DNA from: Accumulibacter sp.
GTDB taxonomy: Bacteria > Pseudomonadota > Gammaproteobacteria > Burkholderiales > Rhodocyclaceae
Assembly: GCF_029255285.1 (NCBI RefSeq)
Contig: NZ_JAPUVI010000107.1
Span: forward strand, 24,768-88,767
Reading direction: 5' to 3'
DNA: 64,000 nt
Shown: positions 33,880-43,563 of the stretch, piece after piece
Position numbering within the stretch: position 1 is the stretch's first letter
Layout: each line of letters begins with the position of its first letter
Translations under genes and position numbers: made by a program
Notes under the pieces: generated by a model
The model's input: the letters and a program-made list of their open reading frames with translations, nothing else
Told to the model about the DNA's origin: nothing
Database searches by the model: none

Positions 33880-35381
33880 CGCGTTCTCTCCTTGACGGGA
33901 AGCCTCGACAAGCGCCACGAGGCGAGTATCCCATAAGACATGACGATAATCATCGGTAGCAGCGAAGCGAAGGCGATCAGGCCGAAGCCGTCGATCAGCG
34001 GGTCGCGGCCTGGCGTCCGCTCGGCCAATCCGACACCAAGCGCCGTCACCAGCGGCACGGTCACCGTGGAAGTGGTCACGCCGCCGCAATCATAGGCAAT
34101 CGGAACGATGAAGCGGGGCGCCACGCGCGTCATCGCCAGCACCAGCAGGTAACCGGGGATCAGCCAGTAAGCGATGTTGGTGCCGTCGATGATGCGCAGG
34201 CAGCCGACGACGATACCGATGCCGACGCCGACCGAGACCAGCGAACGCAGCCAGAGGCCCTTCAACTGCCCGAGGCTGACTTCGTCGGCCTTGATCGACA
34301 GAGCGATCAGCGCCGGCTCGGCCATCGTCGTCGCAAAACCGATCAGAAAGCCGTACAGATACACCGCCCACATGGCGACACCGTCGCCCATCAGCCCGCG
34401 GGTCATATCGTCGCCGAGCGGAAAGAGCCCGACCTGCAGCCCTTCGTCGAAGAGAAAGAGTCCGACCGCGACCAGTACCATGCCCACGGCCAGTCCCTTC
34501 GGATCGGCCAGCGGTCGGCGCAGGACGACGAAACTCGAGAACAGCACGACAGCGATGATCGGCAGCAGGTTCCTGACCATGACCAGAAAGTCGACCAGCA
34601 TTGCCCACGCCACGTACTGGTGCTGATCGTCGCTCGGCAGCATCGAAACCGCGGTACCGGCCGCCGCCGGGACAAAGAACAGAATGCCGTAGACCTGGAT
34701 GACGATCATCGGCGCCAGTGCGCCAAAAGCGATCAGGCCGAAGCCGTCGAGCATCGGGTTGCGGCCGCGGATACTGGTCGCCAGACCGACGCCCAAGGCC
34801 GTCAACAACGGCGCCGTGACGGTCGAAGCAACGACGCCGCCCGAGTCGAAGGCCAAGCCGACCAGTTGCGGCGGAGCGAACATGGTCAATACAATGACGA
34901 TCAGGTAGGCAGGGATCAGGTAGTTGCCGATCGCGTGCCCGAGGACGATGCGCCAGACGCCGACCATCACGGCCAGACCGACTCCCAGCGCGGCAACCAG
35001 GCGCAGCGTCAGGGCGCCCATGCTGCCGCCGGAAACGGCTTCGGCCTTGTAGGCGACGGCCATCAGCGCCGGCTCGGCGGCTACCGAGGCAAAGCTGACG
35101 CAGAAGGCGAAGAGCATCAGCCAAAAGAAAGAGCCGCGACGGGCGAAATCGAAGGCCATCGTCTCGCCGGCCGGGAAAATCGCGGCATCGAGCCCCTTGA
35201 CGAACAACGCCAGGCCGAGAAGGACGGCGGCAAAACCGCCGACCAGCGCCAAGCTGCTGTCCGGCAGGCGCTGGATGAAAAACACTTGAAAGACCAGGAC
35301 GACGACGAGCGTCGGCGCCAGATCGCGTGCCGCTTCGTGGAGAAGTTCGCGGATGACGCGAACCAGCGAACCCATGCCCAT
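33876..35381 (-). CDS. DUF1538 double-repeat membrane protein (UmpAB-like)
   Basis: 501 residues with about 12-14 hydrophobic helices and an obvious internal duplication. The half ending 'DGFGLIAFGALAPMIVIQ' is repeated about 240 residues later as 'DGFGLIAFASLLPMIIVM'. Each copy is preceded by 'GGVVASTVTAPLLTALGVG' or 'GGVTTSTVTVPLVTALGVG'. This is two fused DUF1538 units; separate DUF1538 pairs (UmpA/UmpB) have been reported to act as cation/proton antiporters in Halomonas. The P-II-like gene overlaps its end, and cbbO ends 277 bp upstream on the same strand, so bicarbonate or cation transport serving CO2 fixation is a reasonable guess, not a demonstrated role. Confidence 0.82.
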   Translation of the reverse strand: MGMGSLVRVIRELLHEAARDLAPTLVVVLVFQVFFIQRLPDSSLALVGGFAAVLLGLALFVKGLDAAIFPAGETMAFDFARRGSFFWLMLFAFCVSFASVAAEPALMAVAYKAEAVSGGSMGALTLRLVAALGVGLAVMVGVWRIVLGHAIGNYLIPAYLIVIVLTMFAPPQLVGLAFDSGGVVASTVTAPLLTALGVGLATSIRGRNPMLDGFGLIAFGALAPMIVIQVYGILFFVPAAAGTAVSMLPSDDQHQYVAWAMLVDFLVMVRNLLPIIAVVLFSSFVVLRRPLADPKGLAVGMVLVAVGLFLFDEGLQVGLFPLGDDMTRGLMGDGVAMWAVYLYGFLIGFATTMAEPALIALSIKADEVSLGQLKGLWLRSLVSVGVGIGIVVGCLRIIDGTNIAYWLIPGYLLVLAMTRVAPRFIVPIAYDCGGVTTSTVTVPLVTALGVGLAERTPGRDPLIDGFGLIAFASLLPMIIVMSYGILASWRLSRLPVKERTR

Positions 35382-35658
35382 GTCGCCCCCCCTAATACAC
35401 GTTGATCGGCCTCACGGTCCGGCCAGGCAAGACGGTAATAGACGGGAAAATGGGAATCATCGGCTCGGTAAGCAGTCGTCGGATCGGCTGTCAAATCTTG
35501 ACACTCGCTCGAACGTTGCCACAAAAGGACTGTCGCATCAAGATATTGTTGGCGTGAGCGTGCCACGAGCAAGGAGTCTGCCCAGTCCCGTGCCGTGCCG
35601 CGCCCTACCGAACACGCCCGGCCCCTCGTGTACGAGCCGAACAAACAACGACTCCCGC

Positions 35659-37959
35659 CTACCGGGTCAGCGCCATGAACAATTCCGGCAACCGCTGGGG
35701 AAGCCTCCCGACGTTGTCGATGACCGAATAGCGCCGACCGAAGATGTCGCTCACGTAGTCGTCAGCCCGGCGATCGAGGCTGATGCAATAGGTGAAAATT
35801 CCCTGCCGGTCCACCTCGCCGACCGCCTGACGAGCGTCCTCGATCAGCAGGCGCTCGTCCTGTACGTCGACATCCGACGGTTGACCGTCGGTCAGGATCA
35901 GCAACAGCCGCTTCTCGGCCGGCTGCGCGGCAAGATAATGCGCCGCGTGACGCATCGCGCCGCCGATACGCGTCGAATAGCCGGCCCGCATCGCCGCCAG
36001 CCGGCGCTTGACCGCATCACCCCAGGGCTCGCTGAAACCCTTCAGGTGCAGGTAGCGCAGGTCATGCCGAGTGTCCGAGTGGAAACCGGCGATCGCCAGA
36101 GGATCGCCCAGTTGCTCTATCGACCAGGCGAGCAGAGAGACCGCCTCCTGACTCAGCTCGAGCACCGTCTGCTCGCCGCCGGCGACACGGACCTTGTCAC
36201 CCAGCGACTGCGACAGATCGAGCAGCAGCAGCACGGCAAGGTTGCGCCCGTTCCGGCGATGGCTCAGGTTGATCCGCGGGTCGGGGCTGCGACCACTCTT
36301 GAGGTCGATCAGTGAGCGCAGCGCGATGTCGAGATCGAGCTCGCTACCATCTTCCTGGTAACGTATGCGCACTTTGTCCTGTGGCCGCAGCAGATCGAGC
36401 AGACGTTTCAGCCGCCCGGCCAAGACGGCGTGCTTGTCGAGCAGCCGGTCGATCAGTCCGGCATCGCCCGACGGATGCAGCGATTCGTAAAGGCTCACCC
36501 AATCCGGCCGATACGTCCCGCTCAGATAGTCCCACTCGGGATAGTGGCGCGGTGGCAAGTAATCGACCTCGGCGACGACGGGGGCCGGACGCGGCTCGTC
36601 GAACGACTCTTCGTCGTCGCTCAGCTCATGGAATCGCCACAGATGGCGATTGTCGTCGCGGTAGCCGATTTCCGTGTCGGCGAAGACGACGTCAGCCAGT
36701 TGATCGCTTTGCCGGCGCGTGCGTGCGACATAAGCCAGCGCCAGCGTCGCAATGTGCTCGCTACTCGACTCGCCAGTCGCCATGGTTTGTCTGAAGCGAT
36801 CGACGAAGTCGCGCAAGGTGGCGTCGAGATAGCCGTGTCGCTCGTCGAGCAGCGCCCGCGACAACATCGCCAGACGATGGCGCAGACAGGAGTGTGTTTC
36901 CGGGTTGCAGGCGCCTTCGACGGGCTTGGGATGCAGCGCGAGAAATACACGGTGCAGCCCCGGATACTGCCGCAGGATCAGCGTCTCGATCCGGCAATCT
37001 TCGAAAAATTCGATCGCCATGCGCTGTTGCGGGCTGAAGTTGTCGGCGAACATCGGCCGGCTCCAGCGGCGGTGCCCGGCAATGTGGGCCAATATCGCAC
37101 GGTAGCGGTCGATGCCGGAAACCCCCGCGACATCGTCGAGCACGTCCGGCAGGCGAATCCCGAAGGCATCATAGTACGGGAAGACGGGCGGCCGCTCGGC
37201 AGAGACCGCAAGACGGGGCGGGGCCGCATAGGGGACGAGCGTGCTGCCGTCAGCCCATAGGCCGCGCAAGTAGAGGTCGAGCAGTCGTTCGTGGTCGACC
37301 AGCAGGGTGCCGTGCCGCTCGCGCTGGAAGACCGCTCGACTGTCGGCCGATTGCAGGCTGAAATAGGCACGCTGACCTTCCGGGTGTCGGGAGTAGTGGC
37401 GAATGCCATACTCCACCCAGTTGCGCAAGCCAGCGATCGTCAGGCCGTCGAGCAGGGTCGGCGCGTGCGTGAAGAATTCCGGCAAGGCCGGGCTGGCGAA
37501 AGTCTTGTGGATACCGTGGATGGAGCCGGAAGTACGCTCCATCATTTCGCACGCCAGGTCGAGGTAATGCTGCATCGGCTGGCGCGCCGCCAGCCGACGA
37601 GCGACCGCGGCGAGCGTCTGCAGAAAAGGCGTGATGGCCTTGCCATTCGGCGACTTCGCCATCGCCTGCAGGGTTCCGGCGATCGCCGGCAGCGCGTCTT
37701 CGCCAAGGATTCTGGCCACCGTCGGCCACTCTTCGAGAAATGCCAGCAGCGGCTCGACACCGCGCCCCATGCGGCCGAGAAAGCGTGCGCAATCGACGTA
37801 GGCGTCGACGCCGTCCGGCGACAAAGCGGCCAAGGCGTCGAGCAGACAGTTCTCGAAGACTACGGCAAGCTGCGGAAAGCGGCAGTCGAGTTGCGCGCGG
37901 TAGCCCGCCAGACGCCGTGGCCAGTCGTCCGTGATACCGCGTGTCAACGTCGCGGACAC
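35659..37959 (-). CDS. cbbO: RuBisCO activase subunit CbbO (VWA domain)
   Basis: 766 residues from a GTG at 37959, overlapping the cbbQ stop by one base (TAGTG). The C-terminal quarter is a von Willebrand A domain with the MIDAS motif 'LLLLDLSQS' and a later 'LLILTDGQPSD'. The long N-terminal part matches CbbO/NorD. With CbbQ it forms an ATP-driven complex that removes inhibitory sugar phosphates from RuBisCO; the VWA MIDAS contacts the enzyme. A NorD role is excluded by the absence of norCB and by adjacent cbbM. Confidence 0.92.
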   Translation of the reverse strand: MSATLTRGITDDWPRRLAGYRAQLDCRFPQLAVVFENCLLDALAALSPDGVDAYVDCARFLGRMGRGVEPLLAFLEEWPTVARILGEDALPAIAGTLQAMAKSPNGKAITPFLQTLAAVARRLAARQPMQHYLDLACEMMERTSGSIHGIHKTFASPALPEFFTHAPTLLDGLTIAGLRNWVEYGIRHYSRHPEGQRAYFSLQSADSRAVFQRERHGTLLVDHERLLDLYLRGLWADGSTLVPYAAPPRLAVSAERPPVFPYYDAFGIRLPDVLDDVAGVSGIDRYRAILAHIAGHRRWSRPMFADNFSPQQRMAIEFFEDCRIETLILRQYPGLHRVFLALHPKPVEGACNPETHSCLRHRLAMLSRALLDERHGYLDATLRDFVDRFRQTMATGESSSEHIATLALAYVARTRRQSDQLADVVFADTEIGYRDDNRHLWRFHELSDDEESFDEPRPAPVVAEVDYLPPRHYPEWDYLSGTYRPDWVSLYESLHPSGDAGLIDRLLDKHAVLAGRLKRLLDLLRPQDKVRIRYQEDGSELDLDIALRSLIDLKSGRSPDPRINLSHRRNGRNLAVLLLLDLSQSLGDKVRVAGGEQTVLELSQEAVSLLAWSIEQLGDPLAIAGFHSDTRHDLRYLHLKGFSEPWGDAVKRRLAAMRAGYSTRIGGAMRHAAHYLAAQPAEKRLLLILTDGQPSDVDVQDERLLIEDARQAVGEVDRQGIFTYCISLDRRADDYVSDIFGRRYSVIDNVGRLPQRLPELFMALTR

Positions 37960-38771
37960 TACACCGTGCCGGCGAAAACGGCGTCGATCGCGTGGTCCAA
38001 CGTATCGCGAATATCGCGATCGTCGGTGATCGGCCGCACGAGGGCCATCCGGCAGGCATCGCCGGGCGCCACGCCGCCCTTGATCAGGGTAGCGGCGTAG
38101 ACCAGGAGCCGTGTCGAGATCCCTTCGTCCAGGCCATGCCCCTTCAAACGACGCGCCGCTGCGCCGACGCTCACCAGTTGAACCGCCAACGCCGCGTCGA
38201 CGCCGCTTTCGCGGGCGATGATCGCCGTTTCCAGCTCGGCGCCGGGATAGTCGAACTCGAAAGCCGTGAAACGCTGCTTGGTGGACTGTTTCAGATCCTT
38301 CATGAGACTTTGGTAGCCCGGGTTGTACGAGATGACCAGCTGGAAGTCGGCGTGAGCGTGGATCAACTCGCCCTTCTTGTCGAGCGGCAAGGTGCGCCGG
38401 TGATCGGTCAAGGGGTGGATGACCACCGTCGTGTCCTGGCGCGCTTCGACAATCTCGTCGAGATAGCAGATGGCGCCGATGCGCGCCGCGGTGGTCAGCG
38501 GGCCATCGAGCCAGCGCGTGCCGTTGGCGTCAAGCAGGTAGCGCCCGACAAGGTCCGACGCCGTCATGTCTTCGTTGCAGGCGACGGTGATCAGCGGCTT
38601 GCCGAGCTTCCACGCCATGTATTCGACAAAGCGCGACTTGCCGCAACCGGTGGGCCCCTTGACCATCACCGGCAGACGCGCCGCATAGGCCGCTTCGTAG
38701 AGCGCGACTTCGTTGCGCTGCGGCTGATAGAAGGGTTGCTCGACAACCCTGAACTGCTCTTTGTCGGTCAT
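37959..38771 (-). CDS. cbbQ: RuBisCO activase AAA+ subunit CbbQ
   Basis: 270 residues, a MoxR-type AAA+ ATPase. Walker A GPTGCGKS spans 39-46, the Walker B is 'GAICYLDEIVEA', and 'VISYNPGYQS' is the sensor-1/pore region. Hexameric CbbQ with CbbO remodels inhibited form II RuBisCO. It lies 90 bp downstream of cbbM and directly precedes cbbO, the usual cbbMQO order. Confidence 0.94.
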   Translation of the reverse strand: MTDKEQFRVVEQPFYQPQRNEVALYEAAYAARLPVMVKGPTGCGKSRFVEYMAWKLGKPLITVACNEDMTASDLVGRYLLDANGTRWLDGPLTTAARIGAICYLDEIVEARQDTTVVIHPLTDHRRTLPLDKKGELIHAHADFQLVISYNPGYQSLMKDLKQSTKQRFTAFEFDYPGAELETAIIARESGVDAALAVQLVSVGAAARRLKGHGLDEGISTRLLVYAATLIKGGVAPGDACRMALVRPITDDRDIRDTLDHAIDAVFAGTV

Positions 38772-38861
38772 GGCGGCTCTCAGGTAAGTCAGCGCTGCGC
38801 TTCGAGGCTAGGTCGGGCGGCGCAATCGGCAAGGTCGAACCGGGAGGCCACCGACGGGCGT

Positions 38862-40241
38862 TCAGCGATGGCGGCCAAGCCGCTCGCGCCAGCCCGGATA
38901 GAGCTTGTCGGCGTCGCCCGGGAAGGACTCGAAAGCGCGCGCGAATTCCTTGTGTTCCCTCGCCCAGGCGATCGGATCGGCACCAGCCTTCCAGCATTCG
39001 TAAGCCTGGCGCAACGAAATGGCGCCGGCGGCCGGGCTGTCGATATGCCCATAGGAACCACCACCGGACGTGTTGATGACATTCCCGTGGCCGAGGTTGG
39101 CGAAAAAACCCGGCAGACGAAGCGCGTTCATACCACCCGAAATGATCGGCGTCGTCGGCTTCATGCCGTACCACTTCTGGTGATAGGCCGGACCCTGGTA
39201 CTCGTCGCGCTCGATGACGTAAGCGATCGCCCGGTCGTCGGCGCTGCCTTCCATTTTCCCGTAGCCCATGGTGCCGACATGAATTCCCGAGGCGCCCTGC
39301 AAACGGGCCATCTTGGCCAGCACATAGGCGTCGTAGCCGCGTTTCGAACTGGGCGAGGTGACGGCGCCGTGACCGGCGCGATGGTAGTGCAGGTACTGGT
39401 TGGGGTACTGCCGCCGGGCCGTGGTCACCATCCCGGGACCGCCTACGTAGCCATCGACGAGAAAGGCGACCTTGTCGGCGTCGGGCCCGAACGTCTCCAA
39501 GATGTAGTCGGCTCGTGCGCACATCTCGTAGTGGTCGTCCGCCGTGATGTTGGCCGAGAAGAGCTTCGCCTGACCCGTTTCGTCCTGCGCCCGCTTCATC
39601 GCGTCATACACCATGGGCATCACCTTCTTCATCGGCGCGAAGACCTGGTTGCCCTGCGGCTCGTCGTTCTTGATGAAGTCACCGCCAAGCCAGAACTGGT
39701 AAGCGGCCTTGGCAAAGGGTTCCGGCCGCAGACCGAGTTTGGGCTTGATGATCGTGCCGGCAATATAGCCACCATCCTTGATCGGGCGGCCAAGGATGCG
39801 CCAGAGGTCGGAAATGTCCTTCGCCGGGCCATCGAACAACTGGATCGCACGTTCGGGCATGTAGAAGTCGTAGATCTTCGCGTGTTCGATATCGCCCATT
39901 CCCTGGTTGTTGCCGATGACCAGCGTCAGAAACGAAACGATCATCATCCGCCCGTCGGTGATGTTGCGGTCGAACAGATCGAGTGGGTAAGCGATGCGCA
40001 TTTCCTCGGTCGCTTCGTCGATGTGATAGACGAGCGCATCGACGCCACGCGTGAAGTCGTCGGTAGTGCACACTTCGACGTTGGTACCGGTCGACGACTC
40101 GGCAGCAAAGTGTGCGGCCGCCGGCAGGTAGTCATATCCCGCCTTGGGCTTCATCTTGTAGGCTACCAGGATGTGCTTGCCGCCCCGAATCAGATCCTCT
40201 TCATCCAGGCTCAGGTCGGCATAACGATTTGATTGGTCCAT
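38862..40241 (-). CDS. cbbM: Ribulose-bisphosphate carboxylase, form II
   Basis: 459 residues, the exact size range of dimeric form II RuBisCO. The ATG at 40241 follows a GGAGA ribosome-binding site. Catalytic residues match R. rubrum numbering: K166 in 'GTIIKPKLG', carbamylated K191 with D193 and E194 in '[14 protein letters not shown]', H287 and H291 in 'YHRAGHG', and loop-6 K329 in 'GYGKMEG'. It fixes CO2 onto RuBP and would support autotrophy, mixotrophy or redox balancing. No small subunit and no cbbR are present nearby. Confidence 0.98.
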   Translation of the reverse strand: MDQSNRYADLSLDEEDLIRGGKHILVAYKMKPKAGYDYLPAAAHFAAESSTGTNVEVCTTDDFTRGVDALVYHIDEATEEMRIAYPLDLFDRNITDGRMMIVSFLTLVIGNNQGMGDIEHAKIYDFYMPERAIQLFDGPAKDISDLWRILGRPIKDGGYIAGTIIKPKLGLRPEPFAKAAYQFWLGGDFIKNDEPQGNQVFAPMKKVMPMVYDAMKRAQDETGQAKLFSANITADDHYEMCARADYILETFGPDADKVAFLVDGYVGGPGMVTTARRQYPNQYLHYHRAGHGAVTSPSSKRGYDAYVLAKMARLQGASGIHVGTMGYGKMEGSADDRAIAYVIERDEYQGPAYHQKWYGMKPTTPIISGGMNALRLPGFFANLGHGNVINTSGGGSYGHIDSPAAGAISLRQAYECWKAGADPIAWAREHKEFARAFESFPGDADKLYPGWRERLGRHR

Positions 40242-40642
40242 ACGTATCTCCGTATCGTATAAAGGGAAGAGCCTGTGCGCCACGCGCGGCACCAGGTGAT
40301 CCGACGGCGGCGAGCGACCCATTCCGGCGGAGCGACGAATTTTTCGTAAACGCAAGTCTAAGCGGCACAAATGATTATTAAAAGTTAAAGTTGATGCGTT
40401 TTATGTTTAATTTTAAATTAACAATCATCGTTTTCGGCAGAGGCGGCGATTACTTGTCCGCCCAGGTATTACCGGCGGCCTGAGTGATGGCGCTTGCCAC
40501 GCCGGCACTTGGTGGACGAGGCGGCGCGAGGCAAAGCCAAGGAGCTTGCCGACCACTGCGCGAGTTGTGCCTGGACAAGACCGCGCGATGAGCGCGCCGG
40601 GGGCTTCTGCTATACTCGTCGGATGACGCTCATTACCCGCCC
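40242..40642. other. 401-bp divergent cbbM/kdsD intergenic region
   Basis: A strongly A/T-rich tract (about 40365-40430) interrupts GC-rich surroundings. It contains a perfect 15-bp dyad at 40407-40421. Nearer kdsD, TATACT at 40611-40616 is a possible -10 for kdsD without a clear -35. No open frame in the region is convincing. Confidence 0.5.
40407..40421. promoter_or_regulatory. A/T-rich dyad, candidate CbbR (LysR-type) operator
   Basis: TTAATTT-T-AAATTAA is a perfect 7-1-7 inverted repeat containing the LysR-type T-N11-A spacing (T408/A420). It lies 166 bp upstream of the cbbM start codon, a common distance for CbbR sites. No regulator gene is adjacent, so the assignment is by position and symmetry only. 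Confidence 0.4.
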
Positions 40643-41626
40643 ATGAGTCATATTCAGCCCTCAGCGAAAGCGCTCGATCTGGCACGCCAGGTGTTGCGCA
40701 TCGAGGCCGAAGCGGTGCTGGCTTTGGTCGACCGCATCAACGACGCTTTCCTGCGTGCCCTGGAACTCATCCTCAATTGCCATGGCCGCGTGATCGTCAG
40801 CGGCATGGGCAAATCCGGCCATGTCGGGCGCAAGATCGCGTCGACCCTGGCCAGCACGGGAACACCGGCCTTTTTCGTTCATCCTGCCGAAGCCAGCCAT
40901 GGCGACCTCGGAATGATCACGCGCGACGACGTCCTGATCGCGCTTTCCAACTCCGGAGAAAGTACGGAATTGTTGGCCATCGTGCCGAGCATCAAACGCC
41001 AGGGAGCCCGGTTGATCAGCCTGACCGGCAATCGCCAGTCGTCGCTGGCACGCGAGTCCGACGTCCATCTCGACGCCGCGGTGGCGCAGGAGGCCTGCCC
41101 GCTCAATCTGGCGCCTACCGCCAGCACGACAGCGGTTCTGGCCTTGGGCGACGCACTGGCGGTCGCCCTGCTCGATGCGCGAGGTTTCGGGCCGGAGGAT
41201 TTTGCCCGCTCGCACCCCGGCGGTTTGCTCGGCCGCCGTCTCCTGACGCGCGTGCGTGATGTCATGCGAATGGGCAACGCCGTTCCCGCGGTCAGTCCGG
41301 CGACCAGCGTTCCGGACGCCATTCTCGAGATTTCGCGTGGCGGCATTGGTATGACGGCCGTCGTGAATCCCGACCGCCAGGTCGTCGGAGTGGTCACCGA
41401 TGGCGATCTGCGACGCGCCTTCGCCAGGAATACGGATCCGCGAATGTTGACGGTGGCCGACATCATGGGCCGTGGGCCGCGCTCGATCGGACCAGACCGG
41501 CTGGCCGTCGAAGCCGTCGAGATGATGGAACAACACAAGATCAACCAGCTTCCGGTCGTCGATGCGGAAGGTGTGCTGATCGGTGCGCTCAACATGCACG
41601 ACCTGTTCAACGCCAAGGTTATCTGA
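40643..41626 (+). CDS. kdsD: Arabinose-5-phosphate isomerase
   Basis: 327 residues: an N-terminal SIS domain ('GRVIVSGMGKSGHVGRKIASTLAS', 'GDLGMITRDDVLIALSNSGES') and a C-terminal CBS pair ('VRDVMRMGNAVPAV', 'GVVTDGDLRRAF', 'QLPVVDAEGVLIGALNMHDL'). It converts ribulose-5-phosphate to arabinose-5-phosphate for Kdo synthesis. The TGATG-type junction with kdsC shows tight coupling, and the following genes are lptC and lptA, the usual order in proteobacteria. Confidence 0.95.
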   Translation: MSHIQPSAKALDLARQVLRIEAEAVLALVDRINDAFLRALELILNCHGRVIVSGMGKSGHVGRKIASTLASTGTPAFFVHPAEASHGDLGMITRDDVLIALSNSGESTELLAIVPSIKRQGARLISLTGNRQSSLARESDVHLDAAVAQEACPLNLAPTASTTAVLALGDALAVALLDARGFGPEDFARSHPGGLLGRRLLTRVRDVMRMGNAVPAVSPATSVPDAILEISRGGIGMTAVVNPDRQVVGVVTDGDLRRAFARNTDPRMLTVADIMGRGPRSIGPDRLAVEAVEMMEQHKINQLPVVDAEGVLIGALNMHDLFNAKVI

Positions 41627-42174
41627 TGTCAGCCATTCTCGAGGACGCGACGGCACGTGCCCGCCGGCTGAGCCTGATGGCTTTTGACGTCGATGGGGTG
41701 CTCACCGACGGATCGCTTTTCTATAGCGACCAGGATGTCGAGCTCAAAGCCTTCAACACGCTCGACGGGCACGGCTTGAAAATGCTTCAGCAGGCCGGGG
41801 TGACGGTCGCCATCATTACCGGCCGGCGCGCCCGCTGCGTCGAGGCGCGAGCCGCCAATTTGGGCATCGGCTACCTCTTTCAAGGTGTCGACAACAAGCT
41901 CGAGGTGATGAACTCGCTGCTCGCCGAACTCGGTCTGGTCAGCGATGCGGCCGGCTACATGGGCGACGACCTTCCCGACCTGCCGCTGATGTGTGCCTGC
42001 GGCTTTTCCGCCACGCCCGGCGATGGGCATGCCCTGCTTCAGCGCCACGCGTCGCTCACCACCGTGCGTGGCGGTGGCCGCGGCGCCGTCCGCGAAGTGT
42101 GCGAGTTCATTCTTCAGGCGCAGGGCAAACTCGCCGCCGCCATTGCGCCGTATCTGCCGGTGGCCGGACGATGA
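41626..42174 (+). CDS. kdsC: 3-deoxy-manno-octulosonate-8-phosphatase
   Basis: 182 residues, HAD family without a cap domain, as expected for KdsC. 'AFDVDGVLTDG' carries the nucleophile D21 and acid/base D23; 'AIITGRRA' and 'GDDLPDLPLM' are the later HAD motifs. It releases Kdo from Kdo-8-phosphate. Starts on the last base of the kdsD stop and overlaps the lptC start (ATGA). Confidence 0.96.
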   Translation: MSAILEDATARARRLSLMAFDVDGVLTDGSLFYSDQDVELKAFNTLDGHGLKMLQQAGVTVAIITGRRARCVEARAANLGIGYLFQGVDNKLEVMNSLLAELGLVSDAAGYMGDDLPDLPLMCACGFSATPGDGHALLQRHASLTTVRGGGRGAVREVCEFILQAQGKLAAAIAPYLPVAGR

Positions 42175-42758
42175 GACAGTGGAGCAGCGCACTCCTGCCG
42201 TTGAGCCTGTTGGCAGTTCTCGCGGCGCTGACATTCTGGCTCCAGTATGTGACCGAGTGGCCAGATGAACGCAGTGACGGCAGGAACCGTCACGATCCGG
42301 ACTTCATCGTCAACAGCGCGACGCTGCGCAAGCTCGACGCCGCCGGAAAACTCGTATACACCCTGGTCGCCGACGAGATTCGTCACTACCCGGACGACGA
42401 TACCACCGACCTGACCAGCCCACGCCTGGTCTACCTTCACCCGACCAGACCGCCAGTGACGATCAGCGCGTTGCGGGGACACTCGAGCCCCAAGGGAGAA
42501 CGCGTCGACCTTGCCGGGCAGGTCGAGGTCAGGCGAGCGGCGACCGCCCAGGAGGCAGAACTCGTTCTCGAAACCCCCGAACTGACCGTCCTCACCGATG
42601 AAGAAAAAGCCTTTACCGGCAGCCCGGTGCTGATCACTCAGGGAAGCTCGTGGGTAAAGGGGGTCGGCATGCAGGTTGACAACAAGCAGCAGACCTATCT
42701 GCTGGAATCCCGGGTCACCGGGCAGATCGACAGTCATTTCGCCAAGAAAAAGCCATGA
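42171..42758 (+). CDS. lptC: LPS export ABC transporter periplasmic protein LptC
   Basis: 195 residues with one N-terminal transmembrane helix ('LLPLSLLAVLAALTFWL') and an OstA-like beta domain: 'DFIVNSATLRKLDAAGKLVYTLVADEI', 'VRRAATAQEAELVLETPELTVL'. It takes LPS from the LptBFG complex and hands it to LptA. Overlaps kdsC by 4 bp and lptA by 4 bp. Confidence 0.93.
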   Translation: MRQWSSALLPLSLLAVLAALTFWLQYVTEWPDERSDGRNRHDPDFIVNSATLRKLDAAGKLVYTLVADEIRHYPDDDTTDLTSPRLVYLHPTRPPVTISALRGHSSPKGERVDLAGQVEVRRAATAQEAELVLETPELTVLTDEEKAFTGSPVLITQGSSWVKGVGMQVDNKQQTYLLESRVTGQIDSHFAKKKP

Positions 42759-43351
42759 ACAAACGTTTTTGCCTTGCCTGCGCGAGCAGTCTTCTGTTTG
42801 TCCTGGCGTTGCCGGCCCAAGCCGAGCGCGCGGATCGCGACAAGCCGATTCACCTGGAAGCGGACCGGATGAGCATCGACGACGTGAAGAAGGTGAAGAT
42901 CCTCGATGGCAACGTCGTGATGACCCAAGGCACTCTCGAACTGCGTACCAGCCGGCTGGTAGTCACCGAGGACGCCGACGGTTTCCAGAAGGGGGTAGCC
43001 ACCGGCGGGGCCAATGGCTTGGCTCGTTTCCGGCAGAAGCGCGAAGGGGTCGACGAATGGATGGAGGGCGAGGCCGAGCGTATCGAACACGATGCCCGCA
43101 GCGAGATTACCCAGTTCTTCGTCCGTGCCTGGGTTCAGAGTGGGGCCGACGAAGTCAGAGGCCCTTACATTTCCTACGATGCACTGAACGAGAAGTACGC
43201 CGTCAATAGCGGTGGCGCCGCGGTCAAGAACGCGACGCGCGCGCGCGCGATCATCCAGCCGAAGAGCAAGGAAGAGAAAGCGCCTGAACCGAAAAGCGCT
43301 CCTCTGAACCTCAAACCCGCCGCCAACGTCGTCAAACCCGGGGCGGAGTGA
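42755..43351 (+). CDS. lptA: LPS transport periplasmic protein LptA
   Basis: 198 residues with a cleavable signal peptide ending 'LALPAQA', then OstA repeats ('LEADRMSIDDVKKVKILDGNVVMTQGTLELRTSRLVV'). It forms the periplasmic bridge for LPS. The C-terminus carries a Lys/Glu/Pro-rich tail after residue 170. In most relatives lptB and rpoN follow, but here a noncoding region and phasin genes come next. Confidence 0.92.
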   Translation: MNKRFCLACASSLLFVLALPAQAERADRDKPIHLEADRMSIDDVKKVKILDGNVVMTQGTLELRTSRLVVTEDADGFQKGVATGGANGLARFRQKREGVDEWMEGEAERIEHDARSEITQFFVRAWVQSGADEVRGPYISYDALNEKYAVNSGGAAVKNATRARAIIQPKSKEEKAPEPKSAPLNLKPAANVVKPGAE

Positions 43352-43563
43352 ATCGGCTACCGCCCAGCCGGCCCCTCTGCCATCCAAGCATCGTCAGCCC
43401 AGGCGAGCAGTGAATCGCCACCAAGCGGCGCCAGATCGGCCGCCGCTTGTCTGCTTTCGTCGCCGTCATGCTTCCCCGACGCGGCTCGATGAACATGACG
43501 CGCCGCTTCCATACCATTCCGAACATCATGGTTTCTTTTATTTAAAAGCAGCGGCTTAGTTAA

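Noticed and set aside
35659-37959. Assignment of the VWA protein as NorD (nitric oxide reductase accessory)
   Set aside because: cbbM and cbbQ are adjacent and norC/norB are absent, so CbbO is the better call.
37941-40232. Open frame of 763 codons on the plus strand across cbbQ and cbbM
   Set aside because: It is antisense to two firmly identified genes, has no recognisable domain and is a by-product of high-GC codon use.
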